Both the position numbers and the translations under genes were made by a program. Below are positions 60,578 through 64,000 of a DNA stretch of 64,000 nt, in pieces (within the stretch, counting starts at the first letter, position 1; each line of letters begins with the position of its first letter). This DNA comes from Alkalicoccus chagannorensis DSM 18086 (GTDB lineage Bacteria > Bacillota > Bacilli > Bacillales > Salisediminibacteriaceae), in the NCBI RefSeq assembly GCF_000429725.1, contig NZ_AUCK01000007.1:99313-163312 (forward strand), read 5' to 3'. Below the pieces are notes generated by a model that was given only the letters and a program-made list of their open reading frames with translations, did not search any database and was not told the DNA's origin.

Positions 60578-62308
60578 ATGTCTGCGATTCTCGTAGCGAT
60601 CGCCGGATTGATTGTATTCGCCCTCGGCTATCGTTTTTACTCCAAATTCATTGCGGAAAAGATTTACCGGCTCGACCCGGACTATGTGACTCCGGCGCAC
60701 CAGTATAAGGACGGCGTCGACTTCGTACCGACGAACAAGTACGTTCTCTGGGGGCACCACTTCACGTCAGTCGCCGGCGCAGCCCCGATACTCGGACCGG
60801 CGATTGCCGTCTACTGGGGGTGGCTGCCGGCGGTACTCTGGGTTGTACTCGGGACCGTGTTTGCGGCCGGGGTCCACGATTTCGGCACGCTCGTCTTGTC
60901 TGTCCGCAACAAAGGGCAGTCCATCGGCACACTCGCCAACAAGCTGATCGGCCAGCGGGCGAAGATGTTGTTCTTATTTATCATTCTCATTCTCGTGCTC
61001 ATGGTCAACGCTGTGTTCGCCTGGGTCATCGCCAACCTGTTCATTACATACCCGGCGAGCGTCATTCCCGTCTTCATTCAAATTCCGCTCGCAATCTGGA
61101 TCGGCTACGCTGTGTACAAGCGCAACGTCAAAATGCTGCTCCCGTCGCTGCTCGCGCTCGGGATCATGTACACGATGGCAATTCTCTCGAGTGGCAACAC
61201 GTGGATGCAGATCGACCTCGTCCGCTACATGGGCGGAGAAGAAGCAGCCGGGCTGTTCGGCCTCGGTTCTGTCGCCACCGCCTTCTTCATCTGGATCATT
61301 ATTTTACTGGCCTACGTCTACATTGCGTCGACCCTGCCGGTATGGAAGCTCCTGCAGCCGCGGGATTTCATCAACTCGCACCAGCTCGTCGTCGGGCTCG
61401 GCATCCTGTATCTCGGGCTCTTCCTGACGAATCCGGAAATCACCGCACCGGCCACGAACCCAGGAGCGGACACGTCCTGGCTGCCGCTGCTTTTCATTAC
61501 GATTGCCTGCGGCGCCATCTCCGGCTTCCACGGACTCGTGTCGTCCGGGACGTCGTCGAAACAGCTGAACAAAGAAACCGATGCCCGCTTCGTCGGCTAC
61601 TTCGGCGCCGTCGGGGAAGGTATCCTCGCGCTTGTCTCGATCCTGGCCGTAGTCACGCTCTTCTCTAACGCCGATGAATTCCTCGGCGCCTATACCAGCT
61701 TTGAAGCAGCCGGAGAAATCGGTCTCGGCAACTTCGTCGAAGGCGCAGCCGGTCTGGCCCAGGGGCTTATGATTCCGCAGGCTGTCGCGACGACCATCGT
61801 CTCGATCATCGTCGTCAGCTTTGCCGCAACCACCCTCGACACGTCCGTGCGGCTCATGCGCTACATCATCACCGAGCTCGGGTCCGAATACAAGATCAAG
61901 CCGCTGACCAAAACACACGTCGCTACGACCGTGGCTGTCGGCTCTACTGCCGCACTCGTGCTGATTCCAGAAGGACCGCAGGGCTTCGGCTCCGGAGGCT
62001 ACCTCCTTTGGCCGCTGTTCGGAACCTCGAACCAGCTGCTTGCCGGCATCAGCCTGCTGCTCGTCTCGCTCTGGCTCAAACGACTCGGCCGCAACTATAT
62101 CTACACGTTGATTCCGATGATCTTCCTCCTGTTCATGACGATGTACGCCCTGTTCCAGCAGGTCGTCTTCCAGTGGGCCTGGTGGGCAGAAGGCACCAAC
62201 ATGCTCCTGTTCATCTTCGGAGCCATCAACTTCGTCTTCGCGCTGTGGATCGCGCTGACCGCGTTCGCTGCCCTGGCAAAAGGGGACGGGGACGAATTAC
62301 CGAAATAA
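60578..62308 (+). CDS. CstA family carbon starvation / peptide-pyruvate transporter
   Basis: A 576-residue membrane protein with about 15 helices. YRFYSKFIAEKIYRLDP near the N-terminus, VLWGHHFTSVAGAAPILGPAIAVYWGWLPA (about 50-80), HDFGTLVLSVRNKGQSIG, and GAISGFHGLVSSGTSSKQLNKETDARFVGYFGAVGEG (about 305-345) are CstA signatures. CstA proteins import pyruvate or peptides on carbon limitation, and the upstream cre site fits that. Shorter than Escherichia coli CstA at the C-terminus. GAAGGAGG precedes the ATG. Followed by cory-CC-star and ArsA-like genes. Confidence 0.93.
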   Translation: MSAILVAIAGLIVFALGYRFYSKFIAEKIYRLDPDYVTPAHQYKDGVDFVPTNKYVLWGHHFTSVAGAAPILGPAIAVYWGWLPAVLWVVLGTVFAAGVHDFGTLVLSVRNKGQSIGTLANKLIGQRAKMLFLFIILILVLMVNAVFAWVIANLFITYPASVIPVFIQIPLAIWIGYAVYKRNVKMLLPSLLALGIMYTMAILSSGNTWMQIDLVRYMGGEEAAGLFGLGSVATAFFIWIIILLAYVYIASTLPVWKLLQPRDFINSHQLVVGLGILYLGLFLTNPEITAPATNPGADTSWLPLLFITIACGAISGFHGLVSSGTSSKQLNKETDARFVGYFGAVGEGILALVSILAVVTLFSNADEFLGAYTSFEAAGEIGLGNFVEGAAGLAQGLMIPQAVATTIVSIIVVSFAATTLDTSVRLMRYIITELGSEYKIKPLTKTHVATTVAVGSTAALVLIPEGPQGFGSGGYLLWPLFGTSNQLLAGISLLLVSLWLKRLGRNYIYTLIPMIFLLFMTMYALFQQVVFQWAWWAEGTNMLLFIFGAINFVFALWIALTAFAALAKGDGDELPK

Positions 62309-62360
62309 GCCTCTTCCCCTCTTCCTTCGGATGTTAGGATAAGGGGAAAGCATCAGAAGC

Positions 62361-62390
62361 GGCGCCGCGGAGAACTTCCGCGGCGTGCGT
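62361..62390 (+). terminator. hairpin between the CstA gene and cory-CC-star gene
   Basis: GCCGCGGA pairs with TTCCGCGGC. There is no T-run, so it may only attenuate or protect transcript ends. Confidence 0.5.
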
Positions 62391-62427
62391 CATCCGCACC
62401 ACATTTTCTGCGAAAGGAGCCGGGCCT

Positions 62428-62685
62428 ATGCTGGAGAACATGAAGAAGCTGATCCGCTATTATGAGGACGTGATCAGCTTGAATCATAAGCAGGAGATTG
62501 CGCGGGAGCTGCGGGATGAGGACGATTTGTTCCTGCTGCTGCTGTATTCGGAGATGCTCGGCATTCCGAATCCGGTGTATTATTACACGCTGGAGCTGTA
62601 TCCGCATATGATCGAGGAGTTTCATGACTGGCATCTGCGGATGGGCATGGACAAGTCACCGCTGAACGGGATTCGATGCTGCTGA
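62428..62685 (+). CDS. cory-CC-star protein
   Basis: An 85-residue protein beginning MLENMKKLIRYYEDVISLNHKQEIARELRDEDDLFLLLLYSEMLGIPNPVYYYTLELYP and ending GIRCC at the stop, the Cys-Cys C-terminus that names the family. GAAAGGAG precedes the ATG. It is followed 14 bp later by an ArsA-like ATPase gene, its usual partner. The terminal CC might bind metal or receive a modification. Function unknown. Confidence 0.85.
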   Translation: MLENMKKLIRYYEDVISLNHKQEIARELRDEDDLFLLLLYSEMLGIPNPVYYYTLELYPHMIEEFHDWHLRMGMDKSPLNGIRCC

Positions 62686-62699
62686 AGGAGGGCGTGGAT

Positions 62700-63626
62700 A
62701 TGAGTTGGAACAAGGAGATTGTGTTCGTCGGCGGCAAGGGTGGTGTCGGCAAGTCGACGTCGGCGGCGGCGCTGGCGGTCCAGGCGGCTGCAGCGGGGCG
62801 CCGGACGCTGCTCGTGTCGACGGATCCGGCGCACAACACTGGCGACATTTTCGGGCGCGAGATCGGCGGGAAGCCGGTACAGGTCGAAGATCATTTGTGG
62901 GCGCTCGAAATCGACAGTGAGGTGGAAACGTCGCGCTACATTGCGCAGGTGAAGGAGAATATCCGCGAAACGGTGCACAGCGGGATGATGGAAGAGGTGC
63001 ACCGGCAGCTGGATACGGCGAAAGCCTCTCCCGGCGCGGATGAAGCGGCGCTGTTTGATAAGCTCATTTCCATCATCCTTGAAGAACGCAGCCGCTTCGA
63101 TCAGATTATTTTTGATACGGCACCGACCGGCCACACGATCCGACTGCTGTCCCTGCCGGAGCTGATGGGGGTCTGGATCGAGGGACTGCTGAAGAAGCGG
63201 AAGAAGACGAACGAGAACTACAGCCGCCTGCTGAACGACGGCGAGCCGGTCGAGGATCCGATTTACGACGTGCTGAAGGAGCGGCAGGAGCGCTTCGCCA
63301 AGGCGAGGGAGGTGCTGCTGGATCCGTCGCTGACGTCGTTTGTCTTCGTACTCAATCCCGAGCGGCTGCCAATTCTCGAGACGAAGAAAGCATGTGACCT
63401 GCTCGAAACGTACGACATGCGTGTGGACACCATCCTTATCAACAAAGTGCTGCCGGACTCGGCGGACGGCGAATTTCTCGCCGAGCGGCGCCGGCATGAG
63501 CTGCAGTACCTGCAGGATATTGACGACACGTTCCCGCAGCAGCGCCGCATCCGTATTCCGATGCAGCCGCACGACATTACGTCCAAAGCCGACCTCGAAG
63601 CCTTCAGTCGTCACCTTGGCAGCTGA
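62700..63626 (+). CDS. ArsA/GET3-family ATPase
   Basis: A 308-residue deviant-Walker ATPase: FVGGKGGVGKSTSAAALAVQ (P-loop with the signature Lys, about 9-16), STDPAHNTGDIFG (switch I), IIFDTAPTGHTIRLLSLPELM (switch II, about 140-160), and VLNPERLPILETKKA. ArsA/GET3/TRC40 proteins hand over tail-anchored proteins or energise arsenite export. No arsenic genes are nearby and the partner is a cory-CC-star protein, so arsenite transport seems unlikely. GAAGGAGGG precedes ATG 62700. Confidence 0.92.
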   Translation: MSWNKEIVFVGGKGGVGKSTSAAALAVQAAAAGRRTLLVSTDPAHNTGDIFGREIGGKPVQVEDHLWALEIDSEVETSRYIAQVKENIRETVHSGMMEEVHRQLDTAKASPGADEAALFDKLISIILEERSRFDQIIFDTAPTGHTIRLLSLPELMGVWIEGLLKKRKKTNENYSRLLNDGEPVEDPIYDVLKERQERFAKAREVLLDPSLTSFVFVLNPERLPILETKKACDLLETYDMRVDTILINKVLPDSADGEFLAERRRHELQYLQDIDDTFPQQRRIRIPMQPHDITSKADLEAFSRHLGS

Positions 63627-63631
63627 TACGA

Positions 63632-63668
63632 AAAGCCCGCCTCCCGCTTGCCGGGGAGGCGGGTTTTT
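63632..63668 (+). terminator. rho-independent terminator
   Basis: AAAAGCCCGCCTCCC pairs with GGGGAGGCGGGTTTTT. Confidence 0.9.
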
Positions 63669-63724
63669 GCCGTTTGACGGATAGAGTGAAAGGGGGGAGT
63701 CCTGCTGAGTGCGGACAAAGCCAA

Positions 63725-63775
63725 TTTTTCCTCCTCCGCGCCTACGGCTTGGTTGTCGTCCGGCAGCCGCCGGAC
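63725..63775 (+). repeat. R1 linker fragment
   Basis: CCTCCGCGCCTACGGCTTGG followed by TTGTCGTCCGG matches the linker block found between R1 units at 13970 and 19770. The box region is missing. The remainder of the 63627-63938 gap is unassigned. Confidence 0.55.
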
Positions 63776-63938
63776 CTGAAAGCAAGCGCAGCTGGTGGAT
63801 GACGATCGGAAGGCTGTTGGCGCAAATTCCGGGTGAAGTGTCAACATTCCGGGAAGAACCTGAAGTTAGCATAATAAGTGCAAGACAAAGTGAGCCATGA
63901 TTTAATGAGAGTTAAATCAAACGAGCAGGAGGAACATC

Positions 63939-64000
63939 ATGGCGAAAAATCAAAGTAAGCATCACTCTCGAGAATTTCGGGATTACGTGGCCAAGCACGT
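63939..64000 (+). CDS. start of an unidentified gene, possibly an IS3-type transposase subunit
   Basis: Cut by the window edge. MAKNQSKHHSREFRDYVAKH is preceded by CAGGAGG, with good spacing. The SREFRDYVAKH pattern resembles the start of IS3/IS911 OrfA proteins (S/REFK...AVKLV). A TGTCAACATTCCGGGAAG sequence at 63839-63856 could be the element's left end. Twenty residues are not enough to be sure. Confidence 0.45.
   Translation, partial: MAKNQSKHHSREFRDYVAKH

Noticed and set aside
62700..63626. Calling the ATPase an arsenite exporter subunit (arsA).
   Set aside because: There is no arsB, arsD or arsR nearby, and it has one ATPase domain paired with a cory-CC-star protein, which fits the GET3-like branch better.

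Overview
The window looks like chromosomal DNA from a Bacillaceae-type Firmicute of moderate GC content, possibly halophilic or alkaliphilic. Evidence for this: AGGAGG-type ribosome binding sites, frequent GTG starts, Bacillus-style parS sites (TGTTTCACGTGAAACA and one-mismatch variants), a CcpA-type cre site, a YrxA/NiaR-controlled NAD locus, a DUF1659-DUF2922-YvrJ trio, and very acidic secreted proteins. The species cannot be named from the sequence alone. No rRNA or tRNA gene was found.

Layout. 1-13.8 kb: a TlpA-like thioredoxin with an in-frame TGA at its redox site, a haloalkane-dehalogenase-like hydrolase, a RibD-like reductase, a five-gene YtrA/GntR-linked ABC operon (minus strand), a globin-coupled chemoreceptor with a CZB domain, a nuclease-DUF2075 helicase, a GNAT enzyme and a helical-repeat protein. 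14.5-19.6 kb: a complete de novo NAD locus, nadB-nadC-nadA divergent from a nifS-like desulfurase and niaR. 19.9-31 kb: an MFS/TetR pair, a tRNA dihydrouridine synthase, an SDR whose start codon lies inside a parS site, small lipoproteins, a small chemoreceptor, a VKOR-like membrane protein under two CsoR/CstR-type operators, a TVP38 protein and the DUF1659-DUF2922-YvrJ trio. 31-45 kb: a dicarboxylate symporter, a PLD-helicase-DUF3427 protein, a CDF metal exporter, an esterase, a HAD phosphatase, a dCache chemoreceptor, a NERD-UvrD helicase and a frameshifted small membrane gene. 45-64 kb: a phenylalanine hydroxylase-like enzyme, an amidohydrolase, an ASCH protein, a P1B-4 metal ATPase, a Nudix enzyme, a 1231-residue secreted nuclease, and the CstA / cory-CC-star / ArsA-like group. 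The right edge enters what may be an insertion sequence.

The most unusual content is between genes. Three families of intergenic repeat (called R1, R2 and R3 here) are each built from a short box repeated about every 21 bp, two turns of the helix. R1 boxes are GRCCAA-like, R2 boxes GGCNCAAA-like, and R3 boxes GCGGTCAYTC-like. Together they occupy at least a dozen sites and explain most of the longer gene-free gaps. Two copies of a MITE-like element have 15-bp inverted ends and 9-bp target duplications. A fifth, hairpin-containing repeat (R5) occurs three times. Four parS or parS-like sites fall within 25.6 kb, which suggests the region lies in a chromosome-segregation (origin-proximal) domain.
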